Shown here piece by piece: positions 15,366 through 25,417 of a stretch of 64,000 nucleotides of DNA. The first letter of the stretch is position 1. Each line of letters begins with the position of its first letter. Origin of the DNA: Orobanche coerulescens (lineage: Eukaryota; Streptophyta; Magnoliopsida; Lamiales; Orobanchaceae). A program made the position numbers and the translations under genes. The notes beneath the pieces were generated by a model. The model was not told the DNA's origin. It ran no database searches and saw only the letters and a program-made list of their open reading frames with translations. Location of the stretch: assembly GCA_033398695.1 (NCBI GenBank), contig CM065814.1, forward strand, positions 16,240,358 to 16,304,357. Reading direction: 5' to 3'.

Positions 15366-15588
15366 CCATGGTCTTTGTTATATTATCACACCTATTCTAT
15401 TTGATTATGTATCTACAGATACCTACATTGTTAGTAAAATCATGTATCGTATATAAAGGCGGAGCATAGCGGTTGCAATCTTTGTAGTTCACTCGACCCA
15501 ACTATTTTAAATTTATGCCTGGTATTCTACTAACCTCCAGTGGTACATGTTGAACAATAGTTGAATTTATCAAGAATAGACATATTAG

Positions 15589-16300
15589 TGTTGGGATTCG
15601 GTGCCTAAAACGAAGGCCCACGGAAGCGGTAAAACGAAAATTAATTCGATCCGAATCCCTACGAGAATCGATCGAGCTACATATATACGAATATATAAAC
15701 GAAAAACAAGAGTTGTAAGAAACTCACCCTTGAAGTCCGTTGATTAAATGGTATCCTTCTCTTGAGCTATTCCCCAAGCTTTACTTGAATTCTCTACGGT
15801 CCGAAGCACTCCAAGAACTTGAACGATCCAATGCCGAAAGCACCGCGTCTCTACTTACCACGCGCCGGAGAAACGAACGGAATGACAATACCCGATTAAC
15901 CTCTAAGGTTACGGCTAGAATCAAGTGATGAAGCTTTGTTATTATTGCACTCTAAGTGTATAATATATATCTCTCAATGTATCTTGAATTTTCTCCAAGA
16001 AAACTCAAGAAGTGAAAATGAAGAAGGTGAAGAAAAAGAACTATTTTCTCTCTCTTTGCCAAAACTCACGATGGAAAGGGGTAGGAGAAGTGAGAGTTGT
16101 CTTCCTTTATTCTACTTCCAAATTCCACACAATCTCTTTTATCCTTATTATAAGAGATATGATATCTCACAAGTCATAAGTCTTACACCAACCAAATCAA
16201 GACTAAGACCAAGGTAAGGAATCAAGGTCATAACTGTTTCCTTCAAATATCAAGGTCTGCAAGGAATTCCATATTGCTTGAAATACAAAGGAATGAATAT
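15589..16300 (-). mobile_element. Candidate Ty1/copia-type LTR remnant
   Basis: It begins TGTTGGGATTCGGTGCCTAA, whose complement ends in CCCAACA as in many copia LTRs. A TATA-like sequence on the minus strand lies near 15960 (ATATATATTATAC). I could not place the far end or a target duplication. The same sequence is at 38847 in the other duplication copy. Confidence 0.4.
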
Positions 16301-16738
16301 GGTAATCCTAAAAATATAAATGCATACAGTTAATAAATTCAAGATTAAACAAAACATTGGTTATGTTAAACATTGTAGAATGTACCCCATCATCGAGTAA
16401 AATCATATTCATGCCGATAAAATTGCCATTGTTAACGATCGGAGGCCACATGCGTGTTACATAAACTCATACCTTCCAATCCGAACTTGTGTGGTCAAGT
16501 AATTGGAGTTGGCGAAACATATTCAATATGCTAAACTATAACAAAATAATTAATATTTTGTATTACACATCGAACAAAATAAAATTGAAACAAACATTGC
16601 ATATAATTCAGTAAAAGATTTATTAAACTATGTGTAAATAAATGACAATGGACATTGTTTATGTTTTTAAGAGAAGAAAATATCATCCTAGCTTTTGGAA
16701 GACATTAACATACTTGATCTAAGTTTGTTTTTACACAC

Positions 16739-17497
16739 CTGCACAACAATGCCTCCTTCGGAACCTCCTTCCTCTTTGATGATACTAAAAATTGTCTCGA
16801 AAGCACCTTCGAAGACCAAAATTTCTTGAACCTCCTGAATGTAAAATCAACAAAAAATAATATAAGGATACAAATTATATGGGAGTACACATTTTTACCA
16901 ACAATGCAAAAAGAAAAGAAAATAATCTCAAATTCTCCCGAGTCAAGTATGTGAGCAGAATAGTGCCTCATTGCGTATGACCTCAGAGAGAGACAGAAGA
17001 AGGAAGAATAGAAACACGTTTTTTTTTTCAATATAACATAAGTGGAGACGGTTGAAAATACAATGAATCTCAAAAAGTATACCAGCAAGATACCTCACGG
17101 TCCATGAGCATGTCCATAAGCCTTGTGATATCTCGAGGAATCATAAGAATAGCTTCTTGTAGCCTGGTCAAAACAAAAAATGAAACACATACCTATTTTG
17201 AGAATTTGTTAAAAGCACTGTCAATAACTGCAATGTATAATATCGGACATATAAATCCCCCCGACTACAAAGGTATTGTATTAGCAAAGCATACATGAGC
17301 CTAGTCCGAACATTCTACAACATTTGGCATAAAACTATCTGACCAGTAGACTCAAAAGAAGAGAAATGCTTCCCACTTCTCTTGAAAGTAAACCACTATT
17401 CATTAAAGCTGGTTGATTCCCGTTCTTTGATGCCTTTGCATGTTCAACTGGACCTAAGGCGCTTACAAGAGTTCCCAGAGCCCCTCGCACCTTCATA
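16739..17497 (-). pseudogene. GC6: Golgin candidate 6 (p115/USO1-like vesicle tether) gene fragment, copy 1
   Basis: The intact protein is a Golgi vesicle-tethering factor with an armadillo-like head and coiled-coil tail. Exons on the minus strand, 5' to 3': about 17340-17497 (VRGALGTLVSALGP, then NQPALMNSGLLSRE and a stop); 17094-17163 (LQEAILMIPRDITRLMDMLM); about 16930-16981 (VIRNEAL..., frameshifted by a missing base); 16739-16834 (EGAFETIFSIIKEEGGSEGG). Only part of the head is present and the coiled-coil tail is missing. The segment between LLLSLL and LQEAI is lost, so the fragment cannot encode a working tether. It points away from the NYN gene. Confidence 0.85.
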
Positions 17498-17699
17498 CCT
17501 CCAAAGAAGATTTATTACATCAGCAAAATCCGATAAATATGAAATCATAGGCAAGCAAAAACTCATTAAAAATACAAGGATAGGGTGACAGTCAAATTTA
17601 ATCCAACCATAGACTCGACAAACAACATGGGCATATGTAGAAGCTTTCAATGCAAATATTAGGTGGGTCGGCAACCACTTGATGAAATTCTGACCACTT

Positions 17700-18240
17700 A
17701 AAAAACGATGTTACACAAAATATAAGACAAAAGAAGCCTCAAACCATTTCTACATCATCGCATCTAACATCCCAAAACCTCCAATTTTCTCAGATCGCAT
17801 TAAATTCCCCAAACCCACCTCAATTACTCACCAAATCGCATATATAAGCAGAGGAATCCAGCCAGAAAATAACGCACAATTCAGGCTCACATCACTGAAT
17901 GAAAAAAATAAAATAAACACGTATTTAGCAATTAAAGCGAAAGATGGATAACAAAGAATACAAATCAGAAAAATAAGCAAAACCAAAAAAAAAAAAAGAC
18001 GAACCTCTGTGAAGCAAGAGATTGAAGAACAAGACAGTAGTCAGGAGGGAAAAAAAAACCTACCAAAAAAAAGCGACCCTTTGCGAAGCAAGAGCCGAGC
18101 AAATAAAAAGAAAAGAAAGAAAGAACGAAAAGAAGACATCATAAAGAAGAGGAATGAAGGTGGAGCTGTCACACGGGTCGTAGAGGCAGAGAGGTTCCGC
18201 GGCAGAGAGGTGAAAAAGGCACCACAAGCAGGAGGCGGGC
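17700..18240. other. Intergenic stretch between golgin fragment and NYN gene
   Basis: AT-rich DNA with an A-rich run at about 17985. It separates divergent transcription units and may include a shared promoter region, but no clear TATA pair was identified. Confidence 0.3.
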
Positions 18241-18244
18241 GACG

Positions 18245-18345
18245 AAAGATCGCATCTTCTATTATACGGCTACGATTTTATTTTCAGATCGCATCTTCTA
18301 TTATACGGCGACGAAAGATCGCATCTTCTATTATACGACGAAAAA
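18245..18345. repeat. Short tandem repeat ATCGCATCTTCTATTATACG
   Basis: Three copies of a 20-bp word separated by CGACGAAAG or TACGATTTTATTTTC spacers, in the 5' region of the NYN gene. It is repeated at 41500-41590 in the second duplication copy. Confidence 0.7.
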
Positions 18346-18603
18346 GGCACCACAAGCAGGGCATTGATTTTCTTTTCAGATTCATTATTTTCTTTGGGTT
18401 TGGTTTGGCGAGCTGTTGCATCGGCAGATTGTTCTTAGGTAATCATTTCTCACTGCTTTTTTCCTTTCGTTTTATTTTTTGATATTTGTGGTGTGATGTC
18501 TTCTTCTTTGTTAAAGTTCTGAAATTTTGTCTTCCTTAATTTTTCCTGTTATTTGTTCATCTTTGTTTCATTATTATTTGGGTTTCCCTTTCTGTTCGTT
18601 TTA

Positions 18604-18935
18604 GAAAACTCTTTGGTATTATTTTTGGCTCCCTGCTTTCTTTTTATTCTGCTCCTTAATATTCTGGTGATGTTGTTCACATATGTATATGAAAATGAAA
18701 TTTAGTTTCATTGTCTTTTCTTGGTTTTAGAAAATTCCTCATTATTATTTTTGGCTCCCTGCCTTCTTTTTATTCTGCTCCTTAATATTCTGGTGATGTT
18801 GTTCACATATGTATATGAAAATGAAATTTAGTTTCATTATCTTTTCTTGGTTTTAGAAAATTCCTCATTATTATTTTTTGCTCCCTGACTTCTTTTGTTT
18901 TGTGCTCCTTAATATTCTGGTGGTACTCCTCAATA
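18604..18935. repeat. 126-bp tandem repeat, about 2.7 units
   Basis: Units start at 18604, 18730 and 18856 (AGAAAA(C/T)TC...GGCTCCCTGC...TTAATATTCTGGTG). There are three units here and in copy 2 (about 41850-42170), but only about two in copy 3 (31443-31643). Confidence 0.85.
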
Positions 18936-18955
18936 TAGCCGGGGACCAGCTATCA

Positions 18956-21149
18956 ATGCCTCCCACGGAGACTTTGTTGGTATGGGATGTCCATCGCCGT
19001 TCACGGATGAAGCCATGTGCCGCGATTTGGTGGGCAACTTATGCGCTGTAGTTTTCGATTATTGTGCGTGCAAAATCACCATAAATGCATACGGCATCGG
19101 CGATTTACATCCCTGCTTCCATTGCACGCCACTCTACACAGGATGTCGCTCTTGCACTCCCCTCGTGGTATATTTTTCTCCGTCTTCAATTTTTTCTTTC
19201 TTAATGTGTAATTAGTCATTCCGATTTCTTTTTCTTTTAATTTCTTCACTCTTCGCTTAATATGTAGCAAACCATGTTGAATACATGGTGTCCGAGATGA
19301 AGAATCGGGCAGAGAAGCGTGATCATGCCCAAACCATTTTTTTGGTGATTTCGGTGACAATGCATTGCACCGCTCTAAAAGAGTTCTGTAGCCGAGACCA
19401 TAAAGTCATCGTGGCTCACCCTCCCCATGGAGATTATTCGAGCTTGTTGCACTGCAACTTGTGTGTGGGATTTTACTAGGCTTATTGGAGGAGGATGCCC
19501 CTATCACCTACTCCCGAGATGGTACATTTGTAACTCGTATTTTTACTAGACTTTTAACTTAACTATATTTTACTATTCACATTATTGTACTATGGAATTA
19601 TGCGTATAGAAGAACACATTTCGGGTGTTGGTCGATGAAACTATGATTCTGCACCGAATATCAGGTCACACGAGTTATGATTTTCGATTCGATTTCCCTA
19701 ATTTCCTCCAAAAACCCTAATTTCTTTTGGGCAATGACTTTCACATGTTGCATAAAACACGATGGTTTATTTACAATTTTCTAATTGCAAAAATTCAAGT
19801 TCGTGTTCTAATTGCAAATGGAGTGAAGCTCGTGATTCGATTTGTAATTTTCCTATATTAAAGTTTGATACTTTTAAGACATTTTTATATATAAGATTGA
19901 AATAATCCCTTTTGAGTTTCAATTAGAGGCGTGATGAATATTTGATGGAACTCAGATATTATTACTATGCATGAAGTTTTGGTTCAGAAAATTTCGGAAC
20001 TTTTTGCTTGTCTGAATGGACAATTTCAAAAAAAATAAACTAATCAGTTGGACTGCAACTATGTATGTACTTGTGGAAGGTATCACAATGTTAGTTCATA
20101 TCACCTGCATCTATTGATAGTTAAAAGATTGTGGCTCGTGTGTTTGCCTATGTTAAATTTAGTGTAGTTCTTTGCTTTTGTTTGTTGGCAGTGAGGAGGA
20201 AGCCTCTCGGTATAGGTACTTTGGCTATGGCTATGAGATTGACGAGGAAACTTCAAACAAGCTTGAAGGTTTGTGCATTTCATCATTCAGTTGTTTTTAC
20301 CGTCATTTTTTTGTATTCCACCTATGATTTTGAAATTAGTTCGAATATATACCCACTTAATGACTTTCTGTATTTTGTAGGTTCGCCTGGTATTCTGTTT
20401 GCTCTTACAGGATCCTATGTTGATGCTGAAACCAAGGACTATGGATGTACGTCTTGCTGTAATCTGTTAAGACTTTTTTTCACACCTAGTCAGCCGTAGA
20501 GTTGTGTCTTTGTTAAAATTTGGTCATTCATTTGTGAAAGTAGTAAATTTCCGATTTATTTATCTTGATATTTTTATGTACGGAGTTATTATCCATTTAC
20601 ACCTTGATTTTATCACCTATACATGTGAAGTTTTCGTGGTTTCTTCACTCATTTCTTCATGTCTATAGGTAGTCCTCCTTCCAAGAAGGTGAAGATCAAT
20701 TGCCCCCGTGTAGCTCTTCTGTCAAGAAGCTTGGTGTAGAGACGCAAGCTCATAGATATAGTGTTAGGCGGACATGAAGAGGTTGATCGCGCTTCGAAAT
20801 GAGCACGGTGAGTGTTTGGAGAAGATGAGGATGCTTGAGAAGGAGTCGTATTTGAACTTGAAGGCCGCCAATGACGTGCGGGAGTTGGGACGACTTTCGA
20901 GAAAGTACGTGCCTTGGAGAAGAAGATGTCCGAGGACACTCAGTCATTGTTACTCAAAGAAATGATGCGTACCCATGTCGAGACAATGCTGGAATTCAAG
21001 CGTGGTGAATGGAAGGCGTGGGATGTTGATGAGACTATCAAGATCTATAATGATACTTATCCAGATGATGCTTTCCCATCGATGACAATTGACAACTCGA
21101 TGGTGACGACAGGCACGTAAGCCTTCTAAGGGGCGAAGACGACGAGTAG
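18956..21149 (+). pseudogene. NYN-domain (MARF1/limkain-b1-like) gene, copy 1, frameshifted
   Basis: NYN domains are PIN-like folds, often RNA-cleaving. Exons by splice sites and comparison with copy 2: 18956-19167, 19268-19521, about 19616-19671, about 19924-20030, 20192-20268, 20381-20446 and 20669-21149. Exon 1 starts MPPTETLLVWD but loses frame in the next codons. Exon 2 (VSEMKNRAEKRDHAQTIFLV) breaks at the ISGD motif. Exon 7 encodes a PPSKKVK basic patch, a coiled coil and an acidic tail, but is broken around 20890 and 21100. Nearly every break coincides with a missing base at a CAG, CTG or CCGG site that copy 2 retains. This is therefore either a decayed paralogue or a copy spoiled by consensus errors. 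Confidence 0.75.
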
Positions 21150-21398
21150 CCGCCGTTGGCCTCGTTGTTTTTGTTTCTTCCGTATTTGACAATTTCTTGG
21201 GTTTTTGCTGCTTCGAATATTGTTCCTGTTTCACTCGCCGAGTGGGAACTTGGTTTGATTTGCTATTTGCAACCGTAGTTTTTCTGGACGTTTAGAATGG
21301 CTAGTTTATTCTTTTATGCAATTCAATGTCGTAGTATGTCTAATTTGCCTTCAATTTGTAGTTGTCGTTTATGTCATGTACTTGTAGTATGTCATTTG

Positions 21399-22508
21399 CA
21401 ATGTTTTAAAAGGCGTGAGGCGAGTCTGAGGCGTTTTGGTTGGATGAAGCGAGGCGTAAGCCTCGAGGCGAAAAGAAGCGTAAGCCTCGATTAAAATAAA
21501 AAAATCATAAAAATATCATAATGTTGAATTATTAAAAGAGCAAAAAAGTGTAAATTAGGTTACTTAATCATAGTATTGAGGCTTATTTTATTTTCCTCTA
21601 ATAAAATCACAAAAAGGTATAAATTATGATACTTTTTTTTGATAAGTTAAATTGCATTTTCTACCAAAATTTTAACTAAATTTTGATATTTATCATTTGA
21701 TAATTTTCAAATTATTAAATATCATTCAATAACAAACAAAAATAGTTAATTATATTTATAACAGTATTATTAAATTTTATTTTGAGTGGAGATATATTAT
21801 ATATTATATTATAATATGGGAGGAAGAGAAGCGGGGGTTGGATCCCCTGCAGTGCACAGCACCATGCTGTGCACTGCCGTCCGTCGGATGGGGCACACAC
21901 ACACACACACCCGTGCGGGTGTGTGTGATCGGAGGGCAGGGAGTGCACAGCATGGTGCTGTGCACTGTAGGGGATCCCTGCCCAGAGAAGAGGCTGTCAA
22001 CTCTCTTATAATATTATGATTATAATTCTTTTTTTGAGTGGAGATATGATTATATTATAATATGGAATGAGTGGAGATATTAAATATAGATATATATTAT
22101 ATTACTCAAGTATATTAGCAGAAGAAAGAGGCGGTCAGTTTTTATAATCTTCGAAACCCCTAATACTCCATCAATTCTATCAATCGCCGCTACTATTCTC
22201 AGATATGTTCTTCCGCGTCCCCATCTTTTTCCTTATCAGTTTTTTGTGGATGCCTACCACAATCAGCCTCGCTCTCTCCTTCTCTCGGATTCTCTTCTCA
22301 CTTCACGACCCTAGACAACTGTCAATTCAAAGCAAAACGATGTATACACGAGTCTTGCACCTCAAACCCTACGCCTCTGTGACGCCTCGGTAGGGTGAGG
22401 CGCAAGCCTCAGATTTAATTAAAAAAATGGGGCCTCGAGGCGTTTTCCAGCCGCCTCGCCTTGAGGCGCGCCTCGGGGCGTACGCTTCGAGCGCCTTTTA
22501 AAACACTT
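21399..22508. mobile_element. hAT-like non-autonomous element, copy 1
   Basis: Terminal inverted repeats CAATGTTTTAAAAGGCG (left) and, on the other strand, AAGTGTTTTAAAAGGCG (right), flanked by an 8-bp duplication GTCATTTG (21391-21398 and 22509-22516). Both ends are GC-rich with repeated GAGGCG(TA)AAGCCTC palindromes; the middle is AT-rich. There is no transposase. An 8-bp duplication fits the hAT superfamily. It lies just downstream of the NYN gene. Confidence 0.8.
21832..21983. mobile_element. 152-bp foldback/MITE-like insertion, absent from copy 2
   Basis: Bounded by a 7-bp duplication AGAGAAG (21825-21831 and 21984-21990). The second copy of the duplication has the empty site with a single AGAGAAG (about 45108-45114). 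Each arm contains AGTGCACAGCA, 3 nt, TGCTGTGCACT, itself a perfect 11-bp hairpin, and the arms are inverted relative to each other. A (CA)n / (GT)n loop sits in the centre. It is not coding. Confidence 0.88.
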
Positions 22509-22516
22509 GTCATTTG

Positions 22517-23202
22517 TAGTTGTAACTTGTCATTGTCGTAATTTGTAACTTCGAAGCGTGTCACAATATGTAATCGTGATTTGTAAATGTCACGTGTAAT
22601 ATGTAGTTGTCATTTGCATTTCGTTCTTGTCATAGTTTGTAAATGTCATATGTAATGTGATTGTGTCACTTTGTAAATACGTCACTTGTATATATATACA
22701 CACACATATATATATATATATATATATGATTTTGTAAGTGCATGTACTACGTTAAGTCGTTAAAAGGCCTTCCCCTCTTGAAACGAGCTTACTTATCGGC
22801 GTATTTATAATGTAATAATGGGGTTTGTTGCTGTTAAGCCTTCGTCCCCATTATTTGAATATGTCATTGTATTTGTATTGTAATAACATGGGTTTGTTGT
22901 TGTTAGGCGTTCGACCTTGTTATTTTGAATGTGTCGTAATTGTCATGACAATTTCGTCGTATGTCTTTGTGTGGGGTGTTGCCCCTTGTCGTCGTGTTCA
23001 ATGTACATGCTATAATGTGATGCAAATGACTTAACTAAATGCAACATGTAATTAACGCACGATATTGTCGAGATAATCAAGTATATGGTACAATCAAGGT
23101 ATAGGAAACAAAATATATTCATGTGTCCAAACACATATTGATATTATTCATCCAAGAACATATAATAACACATAGTTGTCATGGAAGGGATCACGTATTA
23201 TT
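22517..23202. other. Non-coding stretch downstream of the hAT-like element
   Basis: Repeated TTTGTAA(A/C)TGTCA-like words and a (TA)n/(CA)n microsatellite at 22690-22728. No gene seen. Confidence 0.5.
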
Positions 23203-23380
23203 AGTGCTGTTACTGGGCTGGATAAATCCGAACCCACTCGATAACCGGACCGAAAAACCCGATACTGGGACTCACCCAGAAGTTAACGGGATGGATACGG
23301 AAAATGAAATTGAAACTGAAACTGATAAGAAACCGGACCGCTAACCCGAAAAAATACCCGGTAATTTTTCTTTTTAATTA
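23203..23380. mobile_element. Left end of a MULE-like element, truncated by the duplication boundary
   Basis: It matches the left 178 bp of the complete element at 46324-47211, starting AGTGCTGTTACTGGG after ACGTATTATT. At 23380 the match to copy 2 stops, and an unrelated coding sequence follows. Confidence 0.7.
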
Positions 23381-23385
23381 GGTTA

Positions 23386-23829
23386 GTGAAGAGATTGAGG
23401 GAGAATCTCTTGGATAGTTTGGACGATGATCCTGACATCTGCGCCTCGAATCAGGATCTCGATTCGTTCATGAAGAGCTTTGAGGAAGAGATCGTCGCCT
23501 CTCCGTCCGGACGCGGCGGTGGAGGATCGGAGGTTGCGGCGGTTGATATGGCTTCGGATTCCGGCGAGTCCAGGCCTGATCTAGGGTACCTGCTGGAGGC
23601 GTCCGATGACGAGCTTGGTATTCCTCCTCCGACGGCAGGCGAGTCGAAGGATGAGGTGGTCCGAGTTGAGCCCGACTCATCCGGGTTTGGTGGCGAGTTT
23701 TTGGAGATGCCAGGTTGTGATGCAGGATCCGGGTTTGAGCAGTCGGATGATTATAATGGTGGGTACGAGGCGCTAGATGGTTTGTTTGACTATTCGGATC
23801 TGGGAATTGGGTCGGTTGAATATCCATAG
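23386..23829 (+). CDS. Acidic, low-complexity protein of unknown function
   Basis: An open frame of 147 codons ends with TAG at 23827-23829. There is no ATG at its start. The frame opens just after a pyrimidine tract and TTAG at 23380, so it may be a downstream exon whose first exon was replaced, or translation may begin at an inner ATG (23470, 23548). The protein is strongly acidic with Gly/Ser-rich stretches: ENLLDSLDDDPDICASNQDL, DSFMKSFEEEI, a GRGGGGS run, then LGYLLEASDDELGIPPPT. There is no signal peptide, membrane span or known catalytic motif. It looks like a disordered nuclear-type protein. Codon use is GC-richer than the surroundings, which supports real coding. It lies exactly at the duplication breakpoint. 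Confidence 0.5.
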   Translation: MKRLRENLLDSLDDDPDICASNQDLDSFMKSFEEEIVASPSGRGGGGSEVAAVDMASDSGESRPDLGYLLEASDDELGIPPPTAGESKDEVVRVEPDSSGFGGEFLEMPGCDAGSGFEQSDDYNGGYEALDGLFDYSDLGIGSVEYP

Positions 23830-24120
23830 AGACCCGAGACCCTGCCTGCTCAGTAGGCTGGACTGGAATTACGCACACCTGACCCCTGACTACGTCTCTA
23901 TGCTGTTATGTTAGGCTTAGTTATAGACAAAGATTAATTAATGTTAATAATAAATCACTTTTTTTCTATACCTATTTCTTTTATTTACTATTGAGTCCCC
24001 CTTTACTTTGAGATATAGAATTATCTAGTAGCAAAAGTCGAAATCTCTCGCCTCAAATTCTCTACCTGTCGGTTCGATTTCGACAGATATGGAATTATCT
24101 AAAAATACCCGCTAACCCAA
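23830..24120. other. Spacer, nothing recognised
   Basis: AT-rich DNA between the acidic ORF and the ureide permease fragment. No feature supported. Confidence 0.5.
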
Positions 24121-24121
24121 A

Positions 24122-24440
24122 ATGTTAGTGATAGAGAGCAAAGAAGGTGCAATAGCATGTATGCTCTTTTCCTTGCTTTTCTTGGGCACATGGCCCTTCT
24201 AACTCTCATAGAAAGGCGTGGTCGCCTACCTCAACACACTTATCTTGATTACACATTCACGAATCTCTTGGCTGCTCTTATTATTGCTTTCACGTTCGGT
24301 GAAATCGGAAAGAACACGGCGAGAACCCAAATTTTATCAATCAAATTGCCTCGTGAGAAGATCATCTTTACCGGTCGGTTTTATGCGTTCGCTTTTCGCT
24401 TTTTTATTAAGCAAATATTAGGTGGGTCGCGCTTGGGTTG
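24122..24440 (+). pseudogene. UPS: Ureide permease (UPS) first-exon fragment, broken
   Basis: Ureide permeases are plant membrane transporters of allantoin and other ureides. The ATG at 24122 opens MLVIESKEGAIACMLFSLLF then LGTWPF and a stop. A frameshift at about 24193 shifts the match to LLTLIERRGRLPQHTYLDYT and TNLLAALIIAFTFGEIGK. Together these cover the N-terminus and first two membrane spans of the family. After GEIGK the similarity weakens through another frame (ENPNFINQIASGEN). The remaining eight or so spans are absent, and an LTR element begins at 24442. It is a non-functional fragment. Confidence 0.85.
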
Positions 24441-24441
24441 T

Positions 24442-25152
24442 TGTGGACTTCTGGTTTGGTCAACGCCACGCCGATCCTGACGATTAGATCGCCCACGTAG
24501 AAAATAATAAACAAGATGGGAGATATTTGATCACTAAATTTTATTAACGACCTTTTGATAAAGATAAAGCGGAATAATGTGCACGGCCTATCCAGGTTTC
24601 TTGTTAATTACAAGTCTTACTCCTTTTCTCTCTTCTTTGTTTTATCTCTTTTTCCTCTCTACATATCCCTCTTTTTCTCTTTTTCAAAAGTCCCTTTATC
24701 AGACATTCTCTGGCATATATATAGCAATGTCACCATTCATGAGATGACAGAGGAAGATTGAGATGAATATACGATGACATTTGTCACAATGAAGGTGATT
24801 CCTTTGACACGTGTCACCTTCTTAAGTGTGCTTTGGGAAGGGACATGACAACTCTCTTTATCGTCTGTCTCCCACGTTCTACGGCTTTTGATATTTATCT
24901 GTTATGACCGACAATGGGGTCGGCCCTCGAGCTTCATGCTACTCAGTCGGCCTTATTCACGATTATGGAGCGTATTCATATAGGTCCGCTCGGTCTTTCT
25001 GGTCCGGATTCCGGGTCGGCTCTAAGGTCTCTGCCGGTCGGCTTTTCAGAAGCCCGAAACGATCGGGCTATGACCGGTTCGGCTCCAGATCCGCTCGGCC
25101 GCTCGGCCGCCCAAGCGCTTAGGTGGATGCAAAGGTGGATCGACTACCAACA
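24442..25152 (-). mobile_element. LTR of element E, left (3') copy
   Basis: 711 bp, matching 30378-31121 but shorter by many 1-4-nt losses. The minus-strand TATA box TATATATA is at about 24716-24723. Confidence 0.82.
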
Positions 25153-25409
25153 AGGGCCCCCGAGTCCGTGGTCGTGTCGGGTTGGCCGGTCGGAATCGTT
25201 TCTGATTGATGTCGATCCGTTTTTGGGGTTTATAAGATCCCTTGAAGGGATATATCCTTGAGAGTCGCGTCGATTTGACTTCGGGATCTCCAAGAGTCAT
25301 AGTGAGGGGGACGCGTGGCGGGATGTAATTCGTCGCGGTGTCTCACGCGTCCTTAATCTTCGTGACGATTATGAATCGCCGTTTAGTATTTAATGCCCTT
25401 GTCTCATCC

Positions 25410-25417
25410 TATAAATA
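25410..25417 (+). promoter_or_regulatory. TATA box of the antisense ORF
   Basis: TATAAATA, 129 bp before the ATG at 25546, with a CT-rich leader between. Confidence 0.5.

Larger units (their letters stand above)
14830..23380. repeat. Segmental duplication, copy 1 (8.55 kb)
   Basis: Colinear in direct orientation with 38081-46501, starting at AAATTATGAATAATTATGCA and ending at TTTTTCTTTTTAATTA. It contains the golgin fragment, the NYN gene, a hAT-like element and a MULE-like end. Copy 1 has many more small indels than copy 2, plus one extra 152-bp insertion. Confidence 0.95.

Noticed and set aside
15589..16380. Solo LTR with exact ends
   Set aside because: Only the TGTTGGG end is clear; no matching CA end or 5-bp duplication was found, so it is listed only as a low-confidence remnant.
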